A stretch of 64,000 nt of DNA from Caprella mutica. Its lineage: Eukaryota; Arthropoda; Malacostraca; Amphipoda; Caprellidae. Numbering within the stretch: the stretch's first letter is position 1; each line of letters opens with the position of its first letter. The stretch spans positions 79,342 through 143,341 of the forward strand of contig CANNZV010001585.1 in assembly GCA_947561585.1 (NCBI GenBank). Reading direction: 5' to 3'. Under the pieces are notes generated by a model. The model was not told the origin of the DNA, did no database searches, and saw only the letters and a program-made list of their open reading frames with translations. Both the position numbers and the translations under genes were made by a program. This document shows, piece after piece, positions 12,642-27,600 of this stretch.

Positions 12642-15600
12642 CTAAGTGTCCTGCTTTAAAATGCCAGTGTTTTCTGTAATTTTCCTCACAAGGGTGTTTA
12701 AAGAGGAAAATGTAGCATACATAGAGTTGGTGCACATTTCGTTTTGTACTTTGTGAAAGTCTTTCCAGCCATCTTCACCTTCATCATAATTGTTGAAGCA
12801 GCTAGGCTGGTGATAAAGGTGATCCAAACTCTCTTCTCCGGTTCTAAATACATCTAAAGATTTGCTTCTTAAGAACTGCAAAACAAAATCTGTGTTATTG
12901 AGATATTCACCATTCAGTCATTAAGGGGACCGTACATGGTTTTTGAAAGTATTTTTCATTAGTGAAGCTATGGTTCTGAAACTCACTAGCCTAATATAAA
13001 ATTGAAATCTCTATCGTTTTTGCTTAGGGCATTTTTTCTTTCGATTAGACCCGTAGAAAACGAGTTATTCGAATTTCGAACGTATTTTGAATATTTTTAC
13101 AAAACATACTTCTTTTACATTTTTGAAGCTACGGCATTGGGCTTTTTTGCATTCGATTCTCCAAGAGATTATCTACAAATAATTTCTTTGAATTTCGATT
13201 TTCAAATTGGTTTTCAAAAAAATGAAGTGGGAACACATCAATTTTTTTTTTAAATTCAAAATTTTGAAAACAATTTCGAAAATCAAAATTCAGAGAAAAC
13301 CATTTTGTTGAGAATTCCCTGGAAAATCGAATGCAAAAAAACTCGATGCCGTAACTTCAAAATTGTAGAAAGAGTACGCTTCTGAATACCAATATCAGTA
13401 GTTTTTTGAAGTACTAGAAAATACCGTTCAAAGTTTGATAATCTGACATGTAGCATCCTACTCGTATTAGGTGTAGCGGATAATTGATACCTATTCCTTT
13501 ACCTCCCTCAGTGTGTGTGCTATTAGAAGCACGTTAGATACCAGATATAGCAAGATAATTAATTATTACAAATTATAATTGGCTGAGAGATCGCTTTTAG
13601 AGTGCATATTGACTCCCTAACCCCCGCGTCGCCCCTTCCCTTTCTCCCTCTCACCCAGGGGGGTTAGAGTTACACTAGAGCTCTGATATTTCACACAAGC
13701 AATAAGAAGGCTGTTAGGCAACTATTTACGCAATAAAAAAATGATAAAATTATGCGATTTTCTCATGTACAGTCCCCTTAATTATTTATCTATCGATATT
13801 AGTTATAACAATTACCTTTTCATATAAGTCTGTATCTTCTCTGCCCCAGCCTTTGATAGTTAAGTTGAAACCTCCAATATAGTCCAAATCACTCTTGTAC
13901 ACTGAAACCTGTCCGAATGCAAAGATACGAAAGTAGCCGCTTTCCTCTGTTATCTAGAGGGATAGAACCAAGATCCAAGAGAAACATGAATAAAGATATA
14001 TTGTTTTGGATATCTCATAATTAATAGATTATGAACTTATATATTATATACATGAAGAAAAACGGGACAAAATAATTCAATTTGGATTTTTCCAACAGGA
14101 CATGTCACTGTTATATTTCACTAAATGATTTACATGTATACCTTATGACATATCTTTTGTATTAATTGGCAAAATTTTGCCTAACTAGTAGTAATTTATG
14201 CTAAAAACTGAGACATCAGATCTTCGACTGACATGACGTGTCAAATCATGATTGAAGAATAGGACTTGTGATATGTTTTTTTTCATACAATTGAGGTGAC
14301 TCTAAAATAGTGCGGGCAAATATACAAGGTAAACAGGGTCAAAAAGTAACGAGTAAATTTACTTGATAAGATGCATATCCATTGAATATATTTCCGTATA
14401 TTAGAGTATGATTTATAAATAGGTTTTCTGTTTCTCACCTCAATGTGACCTAACTCGTCTCTTGGTGGGTAACCTGAAACTTTTGGATTGAACTCACTGA
14501 AGAAAGCAAGGAAGTAAACCTGAAATTGATTGGAAATTCCATCAATATATTTATTCATAGTACTAATTGAAAGAATAGAATATTTATTGTATACTTTTTA
14601 AATTATGTTCAGACGTAATTTTGCCTAAATTCCTGACTGATAGATACAATGAGACTATTTTGAATACTCATTCAACCTGAAAATATTCAAGGCGTCAGAC
14701 GCATCCGATTCATTCTAAGATATTTTGAAAAGCAGATCAAGAAACAATTCCAATACAAATACTAATTCAATATTGTAGTAAAATATTCTTGCGGGTCCAA
14801 GATTTGAATATTTTATATAAATGTATTGAAACTTTAATTATTTTTTTTTATTTTATCACAATTTTATTTGTCCTTTGTTCTTACATTTTTGGCACTTCAC
14901 TTTAAAAATACATATACATAAACAACTTTCATTGGCAGGATAGAATTTTGAACCAAGTAAACTGGCAGTTTTCTGCTCTACACACATTATCTCTCAAGTG
15001 ATTTGATAACTTAGGTCCTTACTACTTAGCTCAATATTTATTTTTGTCTTTATACTTTGCCTTTACCTACAGTTATAAAACGAAAATTATTTATGGTATC
15101 AGAAACAGAAAATTTAAGTTTTGAAATCGACTTTTTATCAGACGTGAAATGAAGCTGTGTCCACACTGAAATATTTTTGTGCGATTTACAAATTTCAGAT
15201 AAGCTCTCAAATATATAACGAAATAATTGTAAAGAAGACAGATTCTAAGTCTAAATTCATTTCACAATATTGCTATGCATAATTAATATCTATTCTTTTG
15301 TCAGCTCTATTTCTATTTATCAAAATCTGTGGATCCTTCATTCACAAGTAATACAGAAACGTTTCAGTATTTCTGCAATTAATTGCCACCATTAATAATT
15401 GTCTTTGAAGCATTCCTAAATCTACCTGCTTTCCTCTCTTCGTCAGCATTCTTATTCTCTCCAGGATGTCTCGTTTGAAGTGCAGGTCCACATCCAAGAA
15501 GAACAAAAGACTTTGGGCCGTGCATTGATTAGCAGCCAGTTGCAAGGCCTTGCCACGTGAAAAATTACCTTCACCCTGTTAAGAAGAACAATTAAGATTG

Positions 15601-18600
15601 TTACATTAACCGATCATATCATCCATATTCATTTTCTCAGATTTATATGAGCTTGCTTTTCATTCGATTAATGTGAATTATTCATACTAGTGATTGAAAA
15701 GAGTCATACTCAACATACTCCATATTATCAGAGGTTATTTAAACTCAGCGTTGAAGATATTTTTGGTTTCAAGCTTTCGAATAGAAAGATTCTATTCATT
15801 ATCAAGAGAAGGGTGATGATGAATATATATCCTGATGATGAATAAGAAATCCTTCTATTCATCATCATTAATCTTTCTATTCATATAGAACCTCTGATCT
15901 TACTAGTGAGTTACCCTCCAGAAATGAGACTATAAATTTTTGATTATTTTCAGAAATATCTAAATTCTTCAACAAGAATGTTCGGAATTTTTTATAATTC
16001 TGATTCGTTATAATTCTGTTTACTAGATTTCGGTTATCGCTAAAAAATATGGTCAATAATCGTTTAAAAATTCGGAAAATTCGGAAAATTTTATGGAGTA
16101 ATTACAGATAACGGACCAGAAAAACAACAGATACTTTAATTTAATTTTTAATTTATATTTAGTTTAGTTTCTATAAATTATATAACTATAGTCTGTATTC
16201 AGCTAATTCCATATCATTACACTAATTCTATACATCTAACTGTACAGTGTACATATTAAATATTAATAAGTACATATATATAGCATTTGATAAACGGTTG
16301 ATGGAAATCAATGTTTTTAACTCAATAGAAATCAATGTTTTTTTTTAAATTGAGAAAATATAAACATAAAGAATAGTTATGTTTTTAATAACAAACAATT
16401 TTAAAAGAAAGAGTGTTCATAATACACCAATTAGATATTTTATAATTCAGTCAAAATTAGAACATTTTTCAATGATGTTGACTTATGATAGTATGGTAAG
16501 TATTGGAAGTGAGCTAAGGATTGGTAGTAGGATGAAACAGTTAATTCTTGAATACAAAAGACATGTACAAAAAAAACGATTATTTATTTATGTAATCAAG
16601 GCTCGAGAAGCTCAAAATCGGCTTTCAGTGTGATGTCATGATTTAGTCAAATACGTCATTAGTATGTTGCTATAAATGTAAACTTTGTAGAATGAACGAG
16701 TTAGATGGCTGGAAGCGACCGTCAAGGCATAATTTTATAAATCACAGTCCACGCCGTTCTCTTCTTGAGCTTAGACACCAACTAAAGCTTCGTAAAGTAA
16801 TTACGATATTTCTTGTGATTATGCGATGTTAAACAAGTGACGTTATTGATTAGAACGGAAGACTAAGGGGAAGCGCCTAGTGCAAAACAATAGCGGGACT
16901 CTCCAACAAAAAACCACCACCTACCTACAACCAAACAATCACATTCGGAGAGAAAACCGCTATCACAAACAAAGAAAAATCACAACACTTCAACAAACAA
17001 TTCACAAACACCATCATACACAAAACAAACAGACTCCGACGAAAAATAGATAGGCACACTAGAAAACTTCCAAGACACAACATAACAATCACCACCCAAC
17101 AAACAATAGAGGCAATCAAAAGCGCCAAAAACAACAATTCAACTGGACCAGACGACATAAACATAAGACATCTCAAACATCTAGGACCCAAAGCCATACA
17201 ATACATAACACACATATACAACATAGCACTGAACACTAACACAATCCCACACACATGGAAATTAGCAAAAGTCATACCCATCCCCAAACTACACAAAGAC
17301 CCAAACACAGGAACATCATATAGACCCATATCATTACTCAGCCCACTAATCAAAACTCTAGAGAAAATTATACTACCCCACATAACAGACAACATCCCAC
17401 ACATAGCACACCAACACGGTTTCAAGGCCAAACACTCCACAAACACAGCGCTACACACACTAAACAACATAATCACAACAGGCTTCAACCAGAAACAACC
17501 CCCACACAGAACAGTTGTCGTTGCCCTCGACATGTCGAAAGCATTTGACACTGTAGACACACACACTAACACACAAACTACACAACACCCCCATCCACCC
17601 CACAATCAGCAGATTCGTGGCCAACTACATAAAAGGTCGCAAGCAATACATACAATACAATAACACAATCTCCTCCACAAGACACACTAAGTCCGGCGTC
17701 CCACAGGGAGGTGTCCTTTCCCCAACATTATTTAACATCTACACATCAGACATACCGACACCTCCACCAAACATCACACTCATCACATACGCTGACGATA
17801 TAACAATAGCTTCATCACACTCCAACTACATTACGGCCCAAACAACAATACAACCATACTTACAACAGATACACCAATGGACCATAGACAACTCACTAAC
17901 ACTAAACGCCACAAAAACCACCACAACACTATTCACACCAGACCCCGCAGAATACAGCACCATATTGAACCTACAGATAGACAACATCACATTACCAACA
18001 ACACGCACACCAAAAATACTAGGACTCACTCAAGACCCCAAACTCACATACGCAAAACACATACAGAACACAACACACAGAGCCAAAAACACACTAAACA
18101 TATTAAAAGCACTCACCACAACACACTGGGGGAAAACCAAAGAAACACTTCTCAACACATACAAAACAATCACACGCCCCATACTAGAATACGCAAACAC
18201 CATCTGGTCCCCAATCACATCAGACACAAACATAAACAAGTTACAGATAGTACAAAACACAGCACTACGAATAGCCACAGGATGCACACGAGACACGAAC
18301 ATAAACCACCTACACGATGAAACACAGACACTCCCCCTAAAACAACACCTAAAACTTCACGCATCACAACAGAGACAACTAGCCCTACATCCCGAACACC
18401 CACTCCACCACATAACACTCCAACCCACAAACACGAGACACATGAAACAAACTACCTTCGACAACAACAACAACTACACCACAAACATAGACACAACACC
18501 CGAAAACACAACACACGATTCCATCAAAACAAACAAACAAACAATACACACGCAAATAGTCGAACACCACCTGAACACTAGACCCATAAACAAAATACTT

Positions 18601-21600
18601 CAAGACACACCACCCACCATAGACCCCTCAGAACAAACACTCCCTAAACACACACGCAGACTTCTATCACAACTACGAACAAACAAATCACCGATACTAC
18701 ATGAATACCTACACAAAATATCCCCAGAGACACATCCAACACCACAGTGCCCACTATGTGGGACAACACCACATAACACACAACATCTCTTTGGCTGCGC
18801 GCACGTCACCACAGACTTGGTCCCGGTGGACCTCTGGCGGAACCCCGTGGGAGTGGCGGGGTTGCTGGCCGACTGGGGTGCGCAGCTTGGGTGGGAGCTG
18901 GATGCGGGGTGAGTTTGGCCCTCTGTCCCGTGTCGGGCCGGAGGGGGGGTCGACAACAACAACAACAAGCGCCTAGTGCTAGTGAGATTACGACAGCCCG
19001 ACCGACAGTGGCCTAGGCTGTTTTCTTGCAGTAAGATATGTCCCATATCTCTAGGAATGTGGGATTCTGACGTCAGACGGTGACCTAGTGATCTTGTCTG
19101 GGGTAAGGTAGTAGCTGTTGACTGCTTCCCGTCTGGTGGAAGGAGGGTGGTGACTTCTTGAAATGTCTTCACTGGTTACTTTGCTTCTGTTGCTGGTAGT
19201 ACTTTCGTATACTTTTGGGGTATGATTTTCTTCCGCAGGAGTGGTTTTTTAGTAACTCACATAAACTACGTTGTGTTTTTCATCTTGTTCTTCCCAGTGA
19301 TTCCACTTTTGTTTCAGAGCCCTAATGGCTCCCTCTGGCACTCGGGGATGACGGTTTAGACGCCTTTTTTCATGTCATAACTGAAGTTTTTTCTTCTTAC
19401 TGAAGACTCAATACCTTCTTCAACCGCAGCTGCTTCGATCTCGGCTGATGTACCTGAGAAGTCATATATGGTCAGGTGGAATTTCACGATTCTTTCTTTT
19501 ATCCTCGACTGTTTTATTGACCGACGACGGGGAAGTATTTGAATTCTTGGTTTCTTATTTTATCTTCTTAATTTCTTCATTGTCTTCATTTGCACTGGTG
19601 ATTCTCTTTCTTTTGTTCTGCTCGTTTTGCGTATTGACATTTTCTTTCTTCTCTTTTTCTTCAATATTAGAGAAGATTACTTCGATGTCACTGTCGTAAT
19701 CACTCATTTGAGTGATCTTGGTTCTTCTTTTATTAATTAGTTCAGAAGCATTCGTAGCTTCTTCTAATATTTCTTTTCTGGGTGGCTGGTACTCTAGTAA
19801 TCTAGTTGATTCAATATGCTCACACTTCCGTCACGGACAGTTGGGTCGTAATTGGCGACTCTTAATGATTGTGTGGCTTTTTCTGTCGTAAATCGGTGTC
19901 ATCCAGAAAACTTCTCTTTCGGGCTGTGACAGTGGATCAGCTAGAACTAGTAGTTTTCATTGCCTGGTTCCTTCCTAGTATAGTTTTTTAATAGACTTCC
20001 TGCCCCTTAATAACCTTTAAAGAACCACTTAATTAACCACATCCTGTCTACAGTGCCGGTGTTAAACAAGTGTCGGTATAGATTAGACAACCAATACTTT
20101 CTTTACTCGAAAAGTCTCTTGTTCGAAGTTCTTTTAGTGATTGGTAGTAAGATAATTATTTTTAGTAAGGAAAGGATAGGTAGTAAGGTGAAAATAGGTA
20201 GTAAGAATATATAGTCAGGATAGGTAGTAAGGTAGGGTTCGGTGTTAAAGTAAGGATAGGTGAAAAGAAACGATGCATGGTAATACTGTAAGGAAAAGTA
20301 GTACGGTAAAGATACGTAGTAAGGTAAGTAATGGCAGTAAGCGAAGGTAAGGATATAAGAGCTGCAAGTTGCTTAAATTTTTAGCCCACTATCTAAAACT
20401 CCTGAGTTATGAAGTTCTGAATTATGAAATGTACTTGAATTATGAAGTAATTTTCAATGTCTTAATTATATAAAATGATATATGTCATGAATTTAGTCAT
20501 AGTAATCTCTCAATGACTATAGTTTTCTACGATTTTAATCATGGAAAATTATCTAGTGCACCCGAAATATGAAGTGGCTTTGAGTTTTGAAGGAACCGAT
20601 ACTTCCTTTCTCAGGAATTTCACTGTAGTATCTAAATTATCTCGTTAGGATTTAATATACTACTATATAGAAATAAATCTTGAGATATATGAAAAGTATA
20701 TAGCGAGGCTTTACTAATTTTTTTTTTTTTTTTGTTTAAAAAGACAATATTTTTCCTTACTAATTAAGTGGTATATTTCTGGTTCCTTAGAAAAGACTAT
20801 CACTAACCTCCACAATGTTGATAACAGCTTTAGGGTAGAGTGTTTTTATTTTCATCACAGTGTGGTAAGGTTCCTTTGTTTTAAAATCTTTAGTTTTTTC
20901 TTCGCTGTAATGAGCGATGATGAGTACAGCTGCTTCTGAAGTCTCCAAAATTACCTTCTTATAATTCTCTGTGAAGATGAAAATGAAACAGTATACATTG
21001 CTATTAATTAACCTTCTACATTTTTCTTAAAACTATAATGAAGTACATTTATTTGGAAAGAATGGTATATTGTAAATAATGATAGAATATCAATCACAGA
21101 AATATATAAGAAACACACCCATGAACTTCTGGAAGACATCATCTTTGCCAGACAAGGGAAGGAGGAAATGTATTATCTCATTATTAGAAATTGAATCCTG
21201 CAATGAAAAGTGGGAAAATGTAGGAAAATAAATTTTAGAGGGAAAAGTTCACTGATTTAAATACAAACATTCTGGTTCTTTTGAACGTACCTTCTTCATG
21301 TCCGTTTGTGTTTTGATATATTCTCGAACTTGTAGGGAACCAAGCGGAATCTATACCACGACAATCAAAATAAAAAGGGGCATAATTAATTATTATACTA
21401 TTTTCTTTCCCATCACATATAGGAAATTGTCATACCTCTGCCAAAACATCTTCAAAAGATGACTGGTTTTTACTGCCCTTCAATGTTCTGTACAAGAAAT
21501 TGTATCTACTTCGATGTTGAAACCCAGACTTTAACGAGTACTTGATATAACTGTGATAAAATTTAAGTGATGTAATGTCTCGGCCAGTCTTCTTCGACAG

Positions 21601-24600
21601 TCTGAAACGATAAGGTACTGCATATCTTTGTAAAGAGAACTTAAAAAATCACATTATTAATAATCATCTTGAATTTACTTTCTGTAGTCAGTAATCAATT
21701 GTTCATATAACCATATATGTAAATAAACTACTTTGGAACAAGTAAAGTTAACGGACCAGAAATGAAGCTGGTAAAGTTAACGGACCAGAACTCTTTTTTA
21801 GTTCTGAAAATAATTTGCTTTATTATTTTATATATACACAACCTTATAAATGATAATATTAATGAATATACATTAATTAATGTACATTAATTGTGCATAT
21901 TTTATTAATTGAAAGAATGATAAAAAACGTGATACATTTTGAAGTTGTGAAGAACGAGTAGCAAAAAGATTGAAAAAAACTTAGCTTAAAAATCTTTAAT
22001 GTGGTATATATGATTCCAAAATTATAATATTATTCCAATTATTGGTCAAATATTGATAATTTAACCAAGTAAAGATAACGGACCAGAAATGAAGCTAGTA
22101 AACATAACTGACTAGAATTTAACCTAGTTTAACTTGCTCCACTTCTTTTAAAAATGTTTAAAATCAAAATAGTTATTCATTTAATTTAGAGAAGGTTCCG
22201 TGAATCGGGTACTGCATGAACGAAATAAGAAAAAGTTGACAATAACCGTCAAAAATCCCCATAAATTGGTGATTAAGTGGTTTAATACCTTTTTCTATTA
22301 TACGAACTGTGAGGGACATTCTTTGCGATATAAGTCTTTGCTTAGTATATATTTATAAATTATAATATATTATACAATTAACTTATGAACTATTGGATAG
22401 CATACATTTATTACCGTTTTTCAGATATAAAGAAAGTTACAGATTGTTATGTTAAAGATATAAAGAAAGTAGAATTTCCCCAGAGGATGAATTGTGTCAG
22501 CAATAGCTATAGTGTAGCGGACGTCAAATTCACCACCTATTTTCTTTATTATTTTCAACATGAAATAACATATTTTGAAAATACCGAAGTTACCCTGATG
22601 AAATACTGGGCTTAAAATTACTGAACATAAGTAACTAATTGTGCTCCAATCACTCTTAACAATTCCTTCTTATCATATTTAATATTCCCGGCTCAAACCA
22701 TTAAATAACGTAATACTAATATTAAACTTATATTTAGAATAGGTTTAGTAATGAATATTTCATTTCCAACTAATGTATATCTTTTAAAGCATATTATTAG
22801 CTCTTAACAAATCACTAAAATTCGTGCGCATTCAGACCGCGCAGCTTCTAAAGCTGTTGCCATTTTGAGAGTAATAGACTAATTAAATGAATGTTTGTTG
22901 AATAAATATTTACACAGGTTATATATTATATATAATAATATTGTTATATATATATTTAGAACATGTACACTTATTTTTAAGTCCTATTGGATGAGATGTT
23001 TGTTCAAACAAATATACATATTCATATTAATACTCATATGATTAATTTCTTTCATACGTACCAAGTGACCTTATTTTATAATCATAATCTTCAAAATCTA
23101 TTCATTAATCTTTCAGTTAACTTATTAATCTCAAAAGCAAGTAAAACTTTATATTTAAATGTAATTAGTAAAATATTGTGAATCTGGCATCAATATCTAA
23201 CAAGTGAGGTACGAGGAACTAAGACATATGCACATAAAGTTTATCCACTGTATTATATCTCCCTATAAACAACGTATATCGATTCGATTTCTTTTGGATT
23301 GCTGGGATATCGAATCGATGGATTGTTCTACAGACCGTTGTTTGTAGGGCTATTAAATATAAGTAATTAGAGTTAAATATTTATATAAGGATTCCAAAAC
23401 TTATTTTTATCTTTTAGAACTATATTTAATATAAGAAATTAGATATTTTGTTTGTATCTGGATCGTTTGTTCAGAAATTGTTTGGGATTGTTCGTGCATC
23501 AGTTGCATTAGTGTTAGAACTTATTATAACTTATGGTAATGGACAAAACATATACCTAACACATTTTAGAATTACTTAAAATGTATTTCTATATTTTATT
23601 ATATGTGTATTTAATTAATTATGTTACCTGTCATAAATGATTTAAATAGAAAAGCTTTTATGCTGTTAGAAAATACATAAACATATTAAATAGCCATGTT
23701 ACCCCTAAAATAAGTCCTCTAATGTTTTATATCATTCTTTATCATATATGTTATTTGTATGTATCTTTATTTTTTTTCTAGTGTTACATCATAAATGCTT
23801 ATTGTAATAAAATATGTTTTTCTTTAAAATATGTGTATTTCGGATAATAATGAAATAAAATGTGATTTGAATGATTTTTCACAGTATATATCTCTAGGAT
23901 TAGGAATGTATAATGAGGAAAATAAGTTAGAAAAATTATACCTCATGGAAATTGGTTGGAATACATATTCCTCAAAGGCTAATAGAATTGAAGTAAACTC
24001 ATATCTCTTTAGTCTCTCTATTCTCTTCTCTTCTAAGTAGTCATTGGATGAGGTCAAAATTACATTCGTCTCTCCTCTCTTTTAAAAAATTATTGGATGA
24101 GGTCAAAATTACATTTCTCTCTATACTCTTTTAATTAATCATTGGCTGAGGTCAAAATTATATTTCTCTCTCCCCTTTTTTAAGTATCGTTGGTTGAGGT
24201 CAAAATGACTGTTCCCCATTTCTGTAATTATTGATTGGATGGACGCACAGATTTATAATAAAAATCAGTGATTAACCTACATGTCTTAGTTAAAGCCTTC
24301 CTCTCTAATTCTTATCCCCTCTACATCTCCCTTTTCTGTAATTATTGATTGGATGAACGAACAGATTTATATTAAAAATCATTGATTAACCTACAGATCT
24401 TAGTTGCAGCCTTCATCTTTAGCTCTTATTTTTCTCTCTTCTGTGATATATGGCTGAGGTCAAACTCACAGCATTCTCTCCAATAGTCTGACATACAAAC
24501 TTGAACATATGTACTTTATTTATTATTATCGATTAACTTAGATGTTGTTCTTTCAGATAATATATGATAATATTTGTTATTATATTGTTATCGATGTTTC

Positions 24601-27600
24601 CTGTTACAATAGGTACTAACAATTATTTACAACTTTGGTTTCATATTTCAATATTTAATAGAAATATTGATAATAATAAAGTAATAATTAATAATAATAA
24701 TAAAGTATAAGAAAGATAGCTTTAAATTTTCTTTTATTTGTGGACCGATTTTTCTGAAATTTGTTAGGTATATATATGTAACTTTGAAAAAACCACGCTT
24801 TTGGCCTTGGTTTTCGAAAAAAGTAGATTTTAAATTTATTATAAATTTTTTTATAAATTTCAAAAGATGAGAAGTTTATGAGTGAATATGCTAGAAAAAA
24901 CAACGAAGATAGTTTTAGAATCCTTGGAACATTTCTAACAGATCTACAGGTGCTTTTTTAATATTCCTTCAAGTTTTTTATAAGCATTTTTTGATGATTA
25001 ACTAATATTTTCTAAGAACAACACCTATACTCTCTGTTTTGCACTGTGATAAAAAATAACGAGGAAGAAATTTGAAAAAGCCCTCAATACATTTGTTAGG
25101 AATGTTCTAATGATTTTGAAGCTGTGTTTGGTTTTCTTGTAGCGTCTAAACTCATTGACTTCTTGTCTTTTTTGAAGTGAAAAATACACATTTTACAGGA
25201 GAGCTAAAAACTTATATATATATGACCAAAAACGTAAATACGTAATAATTATAACCCAAAACATCTGTTTGTAACTAGTAAATTGGCTACGGCCTTTTAC
25301 CCTATATGTGTTGAAGTTGCATGGAAAGTTTCGAAGAGACAGCAACCAGAACCCCAAGTGGGACCATATATGTACTAAATCCCGACATTAACCTATACAC
25401 GCTACACTCTCATCCAAGTAACTTAAGCCTAGTCTGAAACCACTTGTTCACACAGGGCAGCGATTCAGTGGGAATAGTGAATGCTCCTTCTCACTGTCCC
25501 ACAGATCAGATTGCAACTTTACCCAAACCAGGGCTATATTTTTCAAAAAGCTTAAATTAATAACTTGATTGCCTTGTATATGTTCATAATACAATTAACG
25601 TAGTGTGAAATATGTCATTCTGACGGTGATAAAAATTTCATACATTTGTTACTTATAATATAAATACACTGACAGTTTCTACTCTAATTGTTCTAACACC
25701 TATTTTCATAAAGTTTACACGGATTCACCAGTTAATTTATTGTACAGAGGTTCAATAACTCACCCGATAAAAATTTTGTTCACCTAAAAATTGAGTAAGT
25801 TCTATTGTAAAAGCACTCACTCATAGTAATCATCAAGAATGGTTGATCTGGTGCGGTTGATTGCTCCTACCAATGCAGGGTTAGACCGAAAGCGTGGGTT
25901 GACAGTGTTTGCGGAATGGGTCTGTAACTGGAACAGATCGACAGGATCAACTGTAAGCTCTTCCCTAGGTCTTCTTGAGACGAAACTTGCGTTTTCACCT
26001 ATGGAAAAAATAAATAAAACAATTACCTAAAGGTAACATACATAAGAAGTTATAATAGTGATCATGGCACTCTTTTAGATTATATTTTCATGAAATCAAA
26101 TTCATTTTTGAATGTTTCTTTAAAACCTCCTTATTTCAATATTTCTTTCTGAATTCAGTGATATGGTCTTTGGATCCATAGTAAACGTTAATCCCTCCAT
26201 TAAATTAATTAATGATCAAATTTTTCTCTATAATTATTACAGTCGATAAAGAATCTTATTAAGTTTATTTCAAAGGAATTAAATATACATAACTGTTCTA
26301 ACAATACTATAAATAAGGTTTTACAATACAGTCCCTTGAGAAGCTGCTAATTTCGAAGACATACCGGTTCACTAACTGTTACGTGTTCGTTTCAGTCAGA
26401 TAAATGTAATTACATAAGGGTTCACAATTCATATGAAGTTGAGTTAATGTAGTACCACCTCGATAGGGTATGTAGTGTTTAATAGCTTCTTAATTTAGTT
26501 CAATGTCTGTGATATTAATGTATTAATAAGATCATTTTTACCTTGAAAAATAATAGCATCTAACGTAGGGTGCTAGGACAATTCGTCCCCGGGCTATTCG
26601 TTTACGAATGAAAGTGAAGGAAAAATAATTTATAATATTATTATAATTTATTGAAAATTGAAAAGAGCAACTCCCTAACTCTGATCATAATTATAAAGGA
26701 ACATTTTTGAATAAAGAAATAAATAAAGAAAGACTTACCCATGTGGACGAAGAAACTCCCCGACTGAATATTGTCTAGGTAGCTGAGTGGAATGTTGTGA
26801 GTGATGTTTGTGGTCAAAAGTTCCTTAAGAATTGACCCAATCTCAGTCTCTGTGGCTCTTATTGAGTATTCCTGGCAAAGATTACTTGATTTAATGAAAA
26901 CTATTCATAATTATATATAACCAAGCTATAATTATTAAGGCACTGAATATCAATAATACAACAGCAAGGATAAGAGTTAGCACCGATCATTCTTCTTTTT
27001 ATTGCCTTTGAACTTTAATAATGTGCATAAATTTTGTATAGTTATACGAGCCCATAACTTTCACATATGGATAGTTTATTATACATTTTCTACAATTATT
27101 TACCTCATTAAAGACAAAAATTGGAAATAATTATAGCTGCTCTCTTTCCGAAACTTGAGGCAATTAAACTCTATACCTGAGTATAAATATGCATCCTGTA
27201 CATGTGTAGAGGATTCTTGATAGGATGAATGGTTATGGGCCGATGAAGATCTAAACTTTTCAAAGTTTCATTTATTTGCGAAGATGACGCATACAATTGA
27301 GTCATGATTTTCTTCATCTGTTGGGTTTGAAATTGAGTTATAGTGAAATAATTTTGAAGTAAAGCAACCACTTTTTTAAGAAGTCGCAATGTTTGATATA
27401 TACTGTAGATGTAAATCTATTAAAAGTAATTCACATTGTTGAAACTATATTCAATTATTTATATATTAACAACTATATTTTGTTAAATAAACTTGGCAAA
27501 TTTTCAAATTTATGACCATTAGTATACAGTGAACGTTGATAATGAGCACCAAGGAATGTCACGAAACAGGCCATTAGGAATATCAGAGTACAATATGAAC

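Noticed and set aside
16925..17605. 226-codon minus-strand frame with many hydrophobic residues
   Set aside because: It lies opposite the reverse-transcriptase frame; A/C-rich coding DNA yields Val/Cys/Phe-rich antisense frames.
22385..22615. 76-codon + strand frame in CHSY A intron 4
   Set aside because: AT-rich, no recognisable domain, antisense within an intron, and not conserved in intron 4 of copy B as far as I can align.
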